23,295 nucleotides of DNA from a virus. Position numbers and translations under genes: made by a program. Position 1 is the stretch's first letter. The number at the start of each line of letters is the position of its first letter. Below are positions 1-7,233 of the stretch, piece after piece. The stretch is from positions 1 through 23,295 of the IMG/VR virus record IMGVR_UViG_3300035698_003458; one strand, 5' to 3'. The notes under the pieces were generated by a model. That model was given only the letters and a program-made list of their open reading frames with translations, did not search any database and was not told the origin of the DNA.

Positions 1-157
1 CTCTCTCACGTCTGCCGGCCAGATCAAGGCGCAGCCTAAGAAGGACGTGAAGAAGGCCGGGGACCCGTCGCCCGATCACGCCGACGCTCTGGCCATTGCC
101 TACTGGGCCACGGCTCACAAGCGCCCGGTGTTCGTCTCCGAGCGCGTCTACGGCTAA
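1..157 (+). CDS. Terminase large subunit, C-terminal end (partial)
   Basis: The window opens inside a gene read in the frame beginning at base 2 and ending at a TAA at 155-157, leaving 51 residues. The segment contains SPDHADALAIAYW, which resembles the SPD-x-ADAL motif near the end of the RNase H-like nuclease domain of phage large terminases, whose late acidic residue takes part in metal-dependent DNA cleavage during genome packaging. The next gene is a portal protein, the usual neighbour of TerL, with a strong AAGGAG site right after this stop. The ATPase domain and most of the nuclease lie outside the window, so the call rests on a short motif plus context. Confidence 0.75.
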   Translation, partial: SLTSAGQIKAQPKKDVKKAGDPSPDHADALAIAYWATAHKRPVFVSERVYG

Positions 158-166
158 AGGAGTTCC

Positions 167-1591
167 ATGCCGATTGATACCCTCCATCCTGAGTATGAGC
201 TGAGAAAGCCCGAGTGGGTGAAGTGCCGAGACGCCTACGGGGGAGCCACGCCGGTCAAGGCAGCCACCACCACATATCTCCCCTGGACCGAGGCCAACCC
301 AGACAAGGAGGAATACGACGACTACCTCATCAGGGCCGTCTGGTATGACGCGATGGAGCGGACGGTCAACGGGCTGGCTGGGGCCGTCACGCGCAAGGAG
401 ACATCCTTCGAGGTGCCCGAGTCGATGAAGGCGGACATGGAGGACGTGACGCTCTCTGGGGTGACGTTCGATGCCTTTGTGGGCCTCGTGCTGCAGGAGC
501 AGCTTACGCCAGGGAGGTTGGCCGTAGAGGTAGCGTATCCCATCACGGACGGCGCGCGGCCCTACTGGAACCTGTGGACGGCCGAGAGTCTGATCAACTG
601 GTCCACGATGCGGATTGACGGCGTGATGACCCTGGTGTGGGCCATCCTGGAGGAGCCGGCGCCCAAGGCCGACCGGGACCCATACAGCCACGAGACCGAA
701 CCACGTTTCCGCGAGCTGATGCTGGTGGACCCCCGGGGCGACAAATACTACGCCCAGCGCATCTGGACCAAGCGGAAGGCGGACGGCAAGGAAGTCTGGA
801 TACCGGATGCTCCGATAATCCCGACGCGCCGCGGGTCCAGGCTCAACAAGATCCCCCTGACCATCATCAATGCCAGCAACACTGAGGTGGGCGCGGAGAA
901 GCCCCCTCTGTTGGGCCTGGCTGACCAGAATTTCGCTCACTATCGCAACTCGGCAGACTACGAGACGGCCGTATCCCGGATCAAGCCGATCTATACCTTT
1001 TTCGGCGTGCCGGTGGGCCAGAAGATCATCCTGGGGTCCAAGCGAGCTGTCACGTCAGAGGATCACGACGCCAAGGGCTCTATTCTCCAGGGTGCCGACC
1101 CCATCGGGCTGGAGAAGGCCATGGCGTCGAAAGTGGCCTATATGGCTACATTGGGCGGCAGGATGCTGGAGTCAACGCCATCCCAGGCCGAGACGCTCGG
1201 GGCGGTCAAGATGCGCCATACCGGTGAGCAGTCGTCCTTGCGGGTGGTGGCCCAGACCATGGCCCAAGGGATGACCCTGGTGCTCAAGGATCACGCCGAC
1301 TGGGTCGGAGCTGATCCCGAAGACATCGAAGTCACGCCAAACCTCGACTACATCGACGCGACGCTCACCCCAGAGCAGGCGCTGGCATACATGACGCTCC
1401 AGCAAAACAGCATGATCAGCTATGCCACTTTCTACTACCTGCTGCAGGGCGGCGAACTGACCCGGCCAGGTATAGACGCTGAGACGGAGCAGGAGGACAT
1501 CGAAAACGACCAGGATGGCGATCTGCAGGCAAGATCAGCGGACACCGCCGCGGGGCTCGAAGCGGCACAGAGGATCCAGGACGGGGACTAA
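167..1591 (+). CDS. Portal protein, DUF4055-like family
   Basis: This 474-residue protein should form the dodecameric ring at the unique capsid vertex through which DNA enters and leaves. The N-terminal HPEYE...W..CRDAYGG pattern, the YLPW segment, the YLIRAVWYDAMERTVNGL stretch (about residues 57-75) and the following beta-rich core match what I know of the DUF4055 portal-like proteins. The length fits that family (about 450-500). The last 40 residues are acidic and Gln-rich, typical of portal tails. The ATG is preceded by AAGGAG at a good distance, and the gene sits between terminase and the minor head gene, as expected. The TAA directly abuts the next ATG, suggesting translational coupling. 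Confidence 0.85.
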   Translation: MPIDTLHPEYELRKPEWVKCRDAYGGATPVKAATTTYLPWTEANPDKEEYDDYLIRAVWYDAMERTVNGLAGAVTRKETSFEVPESMKADMEDVTLSGVTFDAFVGLVLQEQLTPGRLAVEVAYPITDGARPYWNLWTAESLINWSTMRIDGVMTLVWAILEEPAPKADRDPYSHETEPRFRELMLVDPRGDKYYAQRIWTKRKADGKEVWIPDAPIIPTRRGSRLNKIPLTIINASNTEVGAEKPPLLGLADQNFAHYRNSADYETAVSRIKPIYTFFGVPVGQKIILGSKRAVTSEDHDAKGSILQGADPIGLEKAMASKVAYMATLGGRMLESTPSQAETLGAVKMRHTGEQSSLRVVAQTMAQGMTLVLKDHADWVGADPEDIEVTPNLDYIDATLTPEQALAYMTLQQNSMISYATFYYLLQGGELTRPGIDAETEQEDIENDQDGDLQARSADTAAGLEAAQRIQDGD

Positions 1592-2497
1592 ATGCCCTTC
1601 TCGATTGCCCAGCTGGTCGCACAGGTTGAGGTCGCCCGGGAACGGGTGGAGCGCCAGCTTGTCGATCCCCAGGAGGCCAAACTAAGGCGGATCTTCTCCA
1701 AGGCCGAGCGAGCCTTGGCAGTCGAAGCACGGCTATTCTACTCGCTGGACACCAAGGGCGGGGACATCGTCCGCTCTACCAAGAATATCGAGCGCGCGAA
1801 CCGGATAGCGGAGCAGTTCAACGTCGCAGTCCGCAGGGAGATCATCCGACCCGGCAGAGAGTGGACCGGCCCGATGGTCGAAGCGGCCAAGAAGGGCGGC
1901 GACGCCATCACGCGCGCCAATCTCCGCGTCCCATGGCTGAGCCAGGATCAGGTTGACGCCGTCTTTGCGCATGTCCCCCGGGGCATTCCATCGGCTCTCA
2001 GGGTGGGCACGGAGGACGTCTACCAGATCATGGGCACGGTGGGCGACGATGTGCAGGAGTGGTTCCGCCGCACGATGCTGGACGCCGTGGCCGAGGAGCT
2101 GCCGCTGCAGGGTCCGGGGTCACTCGCCGAGCGCATCATCAAGAGCGGCAGGATCAGGCCCATCACGGTGGTGGGCAAAAACGGCAGGCCCTACACTCGG
2201 AGCATCGCCACCAGGGCCAACGCCATAGCCAGGGTTGAGTCAGCGAAGATCATCAACAACGTCCACGAGACGCTCGGGGAGCGCGCTCTGGGGCCTGACG
2301 CGCTGTGGATCAATACCAACCCCCTGGATTCGCGGACAACTGACATCTGTATCAGGGCGTCAAGGCTCGATCCCATGGGCCTGGATGCCTGGGCCCGGTC
2401 CGACGTAGGCAAGCCGCCACGATTGTGGCCAGAGTTCCACCTGTGCCGGTCGGTGCTGGTGGCTGTCAAACCCGAGTGGTTGGACGATAGCATTTAA
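1592..2497 (+). CDS. Minor head protein, Mu gpF-like head morphogenesis family
   Basis: This 301-residue protein probably sits inside the head near the portal and acts in head assembly or DNA ejection. The C-terminal third (about residues 205-295) has the layout of the Mu gpF/SPP1 gp7 head-morphogenesis domain: a helix with ARVESAKIINNVHE, then NTNPLDSRTTDICIRAS, then a Pro/Trp-rich loop ending in EFHLCRSVLVAVKP. This mirrors the family pattern of T-x-D-x-x-[TV]-C followed by a P-x-x-H-x-x-C-R block. The N-terminal half is helical and charged. It begins on the base after the portal stop. The usual His-Pro-Asn-Cys-Arg block is changed to EFHLCR here, a mild divergence. The assignment comes from motif and synteny. 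Confidence 0.8.
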   Translation: MPFSIAQLVAQVEVARERVERQLVDPQEAKLRRIFSKAERALAVEARLFYSLDTKGGDIVRSTKNIERANRIAEQFNVAVRREIIRPGREWTGPMVEAAKKGGDAITRANLRVPWLSQDQVDAVFAHVPRGIPSALRVGTEDVYQIMGTVGDDVQEWFRRTMLDAVAEELPLQGPGSLAERIIKSGRIRPITVVGKNGRPYTRSIATRANAIARVESAKIINNVHETLGERALGPDALWINTNPLDSRTTDICIRASRLDPMGLDAWARSDVGKPPRLWPEFHLCRSVLVAVKPEWLDDSI

Positions 2498-2511
2498 CCG
2501 AGGAGCACGAG

Positions 2512-2775
2512 ATGGAAGGCTACTTCAAAGCAATGACCGCGCAGTCCGTGGACATCAGTGCCGCGGACCACACGTTCCCGCGCACCACTTCGGCTGTCTA
2601 CGTCGGTGGAGCTGGTGATGTCGTGGTGGCAATGGCCACCGGCAACGTGACTTTCTACGGCGTCCCGGCCGGCACGATGCTCCCGGTGGGCACCAAGGTC
2701 ATCCGCATGACGAGCACCACGGCGACCTATATGGTCGGCATGTTCGCAGGCGAGTCGCTGGTCGAGGAAGGGTAA
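2512..2775 (+). CDS. Small beta-rich virion protein, spike-base/decoration-like
   Basis: This 87-residue protein has no charged domain or signal peptide and looks like a compact beta-barrel: a TFPRTTSAVYVGGAGDVVV strand pair, a NVTFYGVPAGTMLPVGT turn region, then VIRMTSTTATYMVGMF. The pattern (x-R-x-x-x-A-x-Y-V-G-x-x-G-D-V, then V-P-A-G-T-x-L-P-V) resembles small phage and gene-transfer-agent proteins annotated as spike base proteins of the Rcc01079 type. It lies between the minor head and scaffold genes, where a capsid accessory or head-fibre base gene would be plausible. The upstream site is GAGGAGCACGAG before ATG. The fold class is a reasonable inference; the exact virion position is not shown by the sequence. 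Confidence 0.55.
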   Translation: MEGYFKAMTAQSVDISAADHTFPRTTSAVYVGGAGDVVVAMATGNVTFYGVPAGTMLPVGTKVIRMTSTTATYMVGMFAGESLVEEG

Positions 2776-2834
2776 GCCGCTTGCCCATGCTGGATTGATC
2801 CGCTATCTTACCGGGTAACTGACGACAACCCACG

Positions 2835-2849
2835 GGGGGCAGCACCCCC
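2835..2849 (+). promoter_or_regulatory. GC stem-loop upstream of scaffold gene
   Basis: In the 94-nt gap before the scaffold gene, GGGGG (2835-2839) pairs with CCCCC (2845-2849) around a CAGCA loop. An AGGAG ribosome binding site follows at 2856-2860, nine bases before the ATG at 2870. There is no T-tract, so this is not a classic intrinsic terminator. It could tune transcription or messenger stability between the small decoration-like gene and the scaffold. Confidence 0.35.
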
Positions 2850-2869
2850 AGCAGCAGGAGTAGAGAGCA

Positions 2870-3658
2870 ATGGCCAAGATCAAAACCGTGATCGACAACC
2901 TGGAGGACGTCGAAGAGGGCCAGCGGGGGTTCTACGTTCAAGGCCAGGATCAGAAGTTCGTGCTTGACCTGGAGGGCGCCCCGCGCGGATTCGTGCCGCG
3001 GACACAGCTCGATGAGTTCCGCACGAACAATGAGCGCCTGACGTCTGAGCTGACCACGAACCGCGAGAGTCTGGCGCGCTTTGACGGTATTGACCCCGTG
3101 AAGGCTAAGGAGTTGGCGGACACCCAGGAGCAGCTCAACCGTGCCGACCTGCTGAAGAAGGGCGATGTCGATACGCTCATGACGCAGGAGATCGCGAAAG
3201 CCGTCGGACCCCTTACGGAGGAGCTTGCGAAGCTCACCACGCAGCTCAGCGACAAGGATACCGCGCTGCAGAAGGTGACAGGCGATGACGCGATCATCCG
3301 CGCCGGCAACAAGGCTGGAAAGCTGCAGGCAGGCGCAGAGGATGCCCTTGTGGCAAAAGCCTATGCCGCAGGCTGGGTGCCGGTAGAAGGCGAGTTGAGG
3401 CAGGTAGTCAACGGCCAGACGGTATACAGTCGCACCGCGGCAGGAGCCCATCGCAAGATTGACGAGTGGGTCGCAGAGGACGCGCTCAAGGAGATTTCCT
3501 GGTGCTGGGAGCCATCGTCGGGTGGCGGTGGCGACGGCAACAAGGACGGCGGCGGACCGGCGCCTGGCACTATTGATTCTCGCGACGTGCAGGGGTTCAA
3601 CTCATCCGTTGACGACATCGCAAGCGGCAAGAAGAAGGTAGTCCAGACACCAAGGTAG
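2870..3658 (+). CDS. Capsid scaffold protein
   Basis: This 262-residue protein should guide coat protein assembly and then leave the procapsid. It has a short N-terminal beta region (about residues 1-45) and a long charged helical stretch with heptad-like leucines (about 48-145: LTSELTTNRESL, ELADTQEQL, LTEELAKLTTQLSDKDTAL) consistent with coiled coil. A central globular part (about 150-205) follows, then a Gly/Ser-rich linker (SSGGGGDGNKDGGG, about 216-230), and a basic C-terminus DIASGKKKVV that resembles coat-binding tails of scaffolds. It lies immediately upstream of the coat gene, the canonical place. No serine protease motif is seen, so this is a scaffold rather than a protease fusion. 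Confidence 0.75.
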   Translation: MAKIKTVIDNLEDVEEGQRGFYVQGQDQKFVLDLEGAPRGFVPRTQLDEFRTNNERLTSELTTNRESLARFDGIDPVKAKELADTQEQLNRADLLKKGDVDTLMTQEIAKAVGPLTEELAKLTTQLSDKDTALQKVTGDDAIIRAGNKAGKLQAGAEDALVAKAYAAGWVPVEGELRQVVNGQTVYSRTAAGAHRKIDEWVAEDALKEISWCWEPSSGGGGDGNKDGGGPAPGTIDSRDVQGFNSSVDDIASGKKKVVQTPR

Positions 3659-3668
3659 AGCTTAACCG

Positions 3669-3864
3669 CATCGCCTCGGGGCGATGATAAGCCTGTTCCC
3701 CTGGTCCGGCGGGTCAGGGGCACTATCCCAGAGGGGTAGTGCAGGGCGACGCATCTCACCCCGGTGACAAACACGCGCGGGCCGTCCCCAGTGGGGCTCG
3801 GCAAGGTGCCAGTGGCACCCCCTCCGACGTGAGCGATTGACAGCGACATAGTCGCCATCACGTC
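3669..3864 (+). promoter_or_regulatory. Array of stem-loops in the coat-gene leader
   Basis: The 225-nt gap between scaffold and coat holds no convincing gene but is packed with inverted repeats. Hairpin 1 is CATCGCC/GGCGATG at 3669-3686. Hairpin 2 is a 10-bp stem with two G-U pairs at 3698-3720. Hairpin 3 is a 9-bp stem with an AGA loop at 3721-3741, abutting hairpin 2. A short TCAC/GTGA stem lies at 3756-3767. Next is GCCG-CCCC-AGT-GGGG-CGGC with a small internal bulge at 3781-3802, then GGTGCC-AGT-GGCACC at 3805-3819. Last is an outer GACGTGA/TCACGTC stem (3826-3864) enclosing GCGAC-ATA-GTCGC. The coat ribosome site GGAGG begins at 3871, just after the last stem. Likely roles are messenger stability, processing or translational control; none is proven. 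Confidence 0.6.
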
Positions 3865-3883
3865 TCACACGGAGGAAGATACC

Positions 3884-5035
3884 GTGACACAGTCCCTGAC
3901 CGAAGTGATCCCCCAGATTCTCGCCCAGGGCTTGGTTGCCCTCCGTGAGAACTCCATCATGCCCAGGCTCGTGAATCTGGGCTACTCCCCCACCCCGGAT
4001 GTCAAGGGTTCCACCGTCGATGTGACGATCCCGTCTGCTATCGCGGCCCAGGAAGTAGTCCCTGCGGCCACGGTGCAGTCTGCTGTCGATCTCAGTCCTA
4101 CCAGTGTGTCCATCGCCCTAGACCAGTGGTATGAGGCCCCGTTTGTGCTCTCCGACAAGGAGCAGACGCAGGCCATGGACGGGCTCGTCTCAATGCAGGT
4201 GACGGAGGCCGCCAAGTCGCTGGCCAACAACGTTGACTCCTACATCTTCGGCAAGTATCTCGGCGTCTACGGTTTCGGCGGCACGGGTGGCACCACGCCC
4301 TTCTCCTCGGATCTGTCGGCGGCCATCAACGCCCGGCGAGAGCTGGCGCGCAACCTCGCGCCGATATCCCCCCGGTTTGTCGTGATCAACGAGGACGCCG
4401 AGGCCAACGCGCTCAACCTGCGCAACTTCCAGGATGCGAGTTACCGCGGCGACCAGACCGGTAACGTTTTGGGCCAGATCGGACGCACCATCGGCGCCGA
4501 TTGGCACATGGACCAGAATGTCCCGAGCCATACCGCCGGCACGATTGCCAACGGTACAGCGGCCAAGGTGGCCCTGGTTAACGTCGCGCTGGCTGCTGCC
4601 GTTACCACCATGAACATCGACCATACCACGCTGACGGGGACGGTGGCGATTGGCGATGTGTTCAGCTTCGCCGGTCACTCTGGCACCTACGTGGCGACCA
4701 ACCTGACCACGGCCAACGCCAACGCGATCACGGGCCTGACCTTCAGTCCTGCCCTCCGTGAGATTGTGGCCAACAACGTGGTAGTCACGTTCCAGGCAAC
4801 GCACGCGGTCAACATGTTTTTCCACCGCGACGCCTTCGCCCTGGCGACCCGGCCCCTGGAGGATACCGCCGCCGAGGGGCTCGGCAGCCTTGTGATGGCT
4901 CGCACCGATGACATCTCCGGGCTGACGCTCCGGCTTGAGGTCAACCGCCAGCACAAGCAGACGCGGTGGTCTTTCGACATCCTGTATGGGGCCCAGCTGG
5001 TCCGGGCCGAACTCGCCGCACGAATCCTCGGATAA
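3884..5035 (+). CDS. Major capsid (coat) protein, P22 gp5-like family
   Basis: This 383-residue protein should form the icosahedral shell with an HK97-type fold. It shows the order typical of the P22 coat-like family: an N-terminal helix (LTEVIPQILAQGLVALRENS), a beta region ending in SIALDQWYEAPFVLSDKEQ (about residues 77-95), a helical spine (MDGLVSMQVTEAAKSLANNVD), RFVVINEDAEANAL (about 163-180), and WHMDQNVPSHTAGT (about 207-220). A roughly 80-residue beta-rich insertion follows (about 224-304), corresponding in place to the P22 I-domain. The fold then resumes with FFHRDAFALATRPL. Translation starts at GTG 3884, behind GGAGG at 3871-3875, because no better ATG is in frame. A GTG start on what should be the most abundant protein is notable beside the structured leader. 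Confidence 0.85.
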   Translation: MTQSLTEVIPQILAQGLVALRENSIMPRLVNLGYSPTPDVKGSTVDVTIPSAIAAQEVVPAATVQSAVDLSPTSVSIALDQWYEAPFVLSDKEQTQAMDGLVSMQVTEAAKSLANNVDSYIFGKYLGVYGFGGTGGTTPFSSDLSAAINARRELARNLAPISPRFVVINEDAEANALNLRNFQDASYRGDQTGNVLGQIGRTIGADWHMDQNVPSHTAGTIANGTAAKVALVNVALAAAVTTMNIDHTTLTGTVAIGDVFSFAGHSGTYVATNLTTANANAITGLTFSPALREIVANNVVVTFQATHAVNMFFHRDAFALATRPLEDTAAEGLGSLVMARTDDISGLTLRLEVNRQHKQTRWSFDILYGAQLVRAELAARILG

Positions 5036-5055
5036 GCCGCAGCACACGAAGCAAC

Positions 5056-5082
5056 GGGCGCCCTCCAGTCGCGGGGGCGCCC
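5056..5082 (+). terminator. Self-complementary GC hairpin after coat gene
   Basis: Two copies of the self-complementary octamer GGGCGCCC (5056-5063 and 5075-5082) can pair into an 8-bp stem around an 11-nt loop, 20 bases after the coat stop codon. There is no T-run, so an intrinsic terminator is unlikely by itself. It may be a partial terminator or a 3' stability element that separates abundant coat messenger from downstream genes, as is common after phage coat genes. Confidence 0.4.
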
Positions 5083-5100
5083 ACATCCGATGAGGCAGCA

Positions 5101-5487
5101 ATGCCACGCCCCACAGTCAAAATCGTAGACCCCGGCAAGGCCGGCGATTACCAGGTGATCAACCTGGAGGATTGGGACCCGGAGACGATGACCCGCTGGA
5201 CGCCTGATGTGGGTGTGCCGCGGCCGGCAACGCCAGTAGATGCCAGTGCGGCAGAGACGGCGCCAGATGTCGAAACGCCCACCGCGCCACTGACGCCCCG
5301 CGAGATCGTGATCACGGTCGAGGTGGACCGTATGGCCGGCATGACCGTAGCCGAGCAGGGTCCAGTGGTTGCTACTTACGAGGATCAGGAGATCCTGGAG
5401 CGGTTGCGCATGATCGAGAAGCGCAAGAGTGCTCTGGCCATCATTGACGCACGTCTCCGGGCGATCCGCGCCCGTCTGTTCAGGTAG
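5101..5487 (+). CDS. Hypothetical protein between coat and connector genes
   Basis: This 128-residue protein is not recognised. I chose ATG 5101, preceded by GAGG at 5092-5095, over an in-frame ATG at 4966 that would overlap the coat gene by 70 bases. The N-terminal half is Pro/Thr/Ala-rich and likely flexible (about residues 30-65). It is followed by a short strand region, REIVITVEVDRM, and a basic amphipathic helix near the end (EILERLRMIEKRKSALAIIDARLRAIRARLFR region, about 97-128) that could bind a partner or nucleic acid. It occupies the slot where siphophages often carry a short head-tail accessory gene. Only its coding status is well supported, from codon pattern and tight packing. Confidence 0.6.
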   Translation: MPRPTVKIVDPGKAGDYQVINLEDWDPETMTRWTPDVGVPRPATPVDASAAETAPDVETPTAPLTPREIVITVEVDRMAGMTVAEQGPVVATYEDQEILERLRMIEKRKSALAIIDARLRAIRARLFR

Positions 5488-5490
5488 ACC

Positions 5491-6135
5491 ATGGGCGCTT
5501 TCTACTGTTCCCGGGCGGATGTAACGGACCTGCTGGAGTCGCTGACCGGCTCTCCCATAGCGAGCACGGCGCAGCAGGACGCCAAGCTGCTGAGACCGGC
5601 CACGGCGTGGATTGACTCGGTCTATCCCGACCTGTCTCCCTTCTCCGCGATGGCCGCCAACGACGCCACGGGCTGGCTGGTGAATCAGACCGATCACGCC
5701 ATTGGGGATACGACGGTCACCATTGACGGCGGCACAGGCGACCCCGCAGCCGGCGACCTGTTCCGGCCCGTGCTCGCCCATCAGTGGAACGCCACAGACG
5801 ACGATATCAACCCCAAGTCCACCGAGACTCGCACGTATCGAGTCACCGGTTACGGCTCCAACGTCGTGACGTATGAGCCCATCGCAGAGGATGAGTTCCC
5901 GGACAATGCCGAGATCATCTTCGGGCCCCCGGAACTGGTCAGACAGGCGTGCCGCTACTACGGCGCCGGGATCGCCCTGCAGATCCTACGAAAGAATCCC
6001 GAGGACGCTTTGGTCATGTCCTACTTCGACCACGCCCGCTCAATGCTCCAGATCGCCGAGGGTGGAACTCTCGCCAAAGCCCGGCCAGACGTGACCTATG
6101 ACGTGGCCCTGTCCGGGGCATGGGTGATCTCGTGA
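5491..6135 (+). CDS. Head-tail connector (adaptor) protein
   Basis: This 214-residue protein is placed as the adaptor ring that attaches below the portal. An N-terminal helix-turn-helix-like stretch (YCSRADVTDLLES, then AKLLRPATAWIDSVYP) resembles the start of HK97 gp6/SPP1 gp15-type adaptors. A beta-rich insertion follows (about residues 60-140, with DHAIGDTTVTIDGGTGDPAAGD). The end is helical (PELVRQACRYYGAGIALQIL, then DHARSMLQIAE), like adaptor C-termini. It starts three bases after the previous stop and overlaps the next gene. The family is inferred from architecture and position; sequence similarity alone is modest. Confidence 0.6.
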   Translation: MGAFYCSRADVTDLLESLTGSPIASTAQQDAKLLRPATAWIDSVYPDLSPFSAMAANDATGWLVNQTDHAIGDTTVTIDGGTGDPAAGDLFRPVLAHQWNATDDDINPKSTETRTYRVTGYGSNVVTYEPIAEDEFPDNAEIIFGPPELVRQACRYYGAGIALQILRKNPEDALVMSYFDHARSMLQIAEGGTLAKARPDVTYDVALSGAWVIS

Positions 6136-6704
6136 AGCGGCGCGGCATCGAGGTGGATGACAAAGAGGTCCAGGAGATGCTCCGGGGTCTGGATGCCTAC
6201 GCAGAGGCCCCCATGCAGGCGTTTGAGGAGTCGGCGCAATACATGCGCGTGCGGACCGATACGATGTTCAAGAAATTGCGCAGGGGCGGCACTCACCGTG
6301 GCGTCAAGTGGGGACCATTCAACAAGCAGTATACCCGCAAGTCTGGTGTCACCGTGCCGGCGTGGGGCGGCGTCCCCCGGGTGGCCCCAGGCTACCGCAG
6401 AGACGGCACCAGGATGAGTCGGGTCACCGGTAGGGTGCAGGGGCGCAAGAGGCCGTCTGGAACGCGCCTGAAGCGCAATGACGCCTTGATGCAGGACGCC
6501 ATGCGGATGCGCAGCACGGCGGCGCTCGTGGTCAGGCAGACCGACGACGCCATGGAGCTCGGCCCGCAGAGCGTCAGGTATGCTGCCTTCCAGAACAAGC
6601 TCCGCAGGTTCCTCTTCTTCGAGGTCCCGCGAGACGCTGATGTCATCGGCCGGATATTCGCCGAGCACGTGGGCAGAAGCGCCAAGACGGGGCGGTCGTC
6701 CTGA
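6120..6704 (+). CDS. Neck / virion morphogenesis protein (Mu gpG- or HK97 gp10-like)
   Basis: This 194-residue basic protein resembles the phage virion-morphogenesis (tail completion) family. It has an N-terminal helix with VDDKEVQEMLRGLDAYAEAP, a central Arg/Lys-rich region (FKKLRRGG...KWGPFNKQYTRKSG, where the W-x-P-L/F piece is typical), then ALMQDAMRMRSTAALVV. It ends with YAAFQNKLRRFLFF, like the Y-A-x-x-H-x-x-G-x-x-x-R-x-F block of the family. ATG 6120 overlaps the connector gene by 16 bases. A GTG at 6132 would give a GTGA 4-nt overlap, as in many genes here, and would drop four residues; either start is possible. It probably joins the connector to the tail. Confidence 0.65.
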   Translation: MGDLVKRRGIEVDDKEVQEMLRGLDAYAEAPMQAFEESAQYMRVRTDTMFKKLRRGGTHRGVKWGPFNKQYTRKSGVTVPAWGGVPRVAPGYRRDGTRMSRVTGRVQGRKRPSGTRLKRNDALMQDAMRMRSTAALVVRQTDDAMELGPQSVRYAAFQNKLRRFLFFEVPRDADVIGRIFAEHVGRSAKTGRSS

Positions 6705-7231
6705 TGGCATTCACTTCTGACGACATCTGGAATCTGATCGAGCAGCACACCGTGGAAGCCATGCAGGCCGACGCCAAGCTTGGAACGGGCGGAGCGCTGG
6801 CCATAGCCACATGGGAGCAGGAGTTGCGTGAGGACGTGGGGACCTACCAGTCCAACCAACTCCCTGCCGTCGCCGTCGAAGTATTGGGTCAGTCTGCTCC
6901 GGTGGTTGAGAGTATCGGCGGTACGGTTGATTACACCTACGACGCCGCTATCGTTATCGCCACGACAGGCGGGACGCTCCCGCAGGTCAAGAAAGACACC
7001 AAATACTACGGCCAGAGAGCCGTCAGGGTGCTCCAGCAGCAGCATTACCCCGACAAGCAACTGAACAGCCTACCGGCCGCCCTGGAGGATGCCGACCCCG
7101 GCAGCGTCCTGGTGACCATCACCAATGTGGATTATGCCGCAGGCGCCACGTCGGAAAACTCCAACGTGTTGCGTGGACTGATCGAGATATCCGCCTCTGT
7201 GCGAATCTCTCTCATCATATCGGAGGACTGA
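6704..7231 (+). CDS. Putative tail terminator / tail completion protein
   Basis: This 175-residue protein begins on the last base of the preceding stop (TGATG). It has an N-terminal helix (DDIWNLIEQHTVEAMQ), alternating strands in the middle (LPAVAVEVLGQ, TYDAAIVIATTGG), a helix (KYYGQRAVRVLQQQ), and C-terminal strands (VLVTITNVDY, then LRGLIEISASVRISLII). This alpha-beta arrangement and the slot between the neck protein and tail tube match lambda gpU-like or tail-completion proteins that cap the tail. No diagnostic motif is visible, so the function is inferred from synteny and secondary-structure pattern. Confidence 0.55.
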   Translation: MAFTSDDIWNLIEQHTVEAMQADAKLGTGGALAIATWEQELREDVGTYQSNQLPAVAVEVLGQSAPVVESIGGTVDYTYDAAIVIATTGGTLPQVKKDTKYYGQRAVRVLQQQHYPDKQLNSLPAALEDADPGSVLVTITNVDYAAGATSENSNVLRGLIEISASVRISLIISED

Positions 7232-7233
7232 AC

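Noticed and set aside
3837-3842. Perfect TTGACA upstream of the coat gene
   Set aside because: No -10-like hexamer is found 16-18 bases downstream, and the bases are part of the final stem-loop region.
3662-3868. Minus-strand open frame covering the coat leader
   Set aside because: It lacks a ribosome site and its extent is explained by the inverted repeats and high GC; the composition is not protein-like.
4966-5100. Longer N-terminus for the 128-residue gene after the coat
   Set aside because: It would overlap 70 bases of the coat gene and run through the GGGCGCCC hairpin; ATG 5101 has a suitable ribosome site.
4687-5781. Long minus-strand open frames (for example 4687-5781, 4190-5107, 7132-8406)
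   Set aside because: They lie opposite well-supported structural genes, have no ribosome sites, and read as Arg/Pro/Gly/His-rich composition typical of antisense frames in GC-rich DNA.
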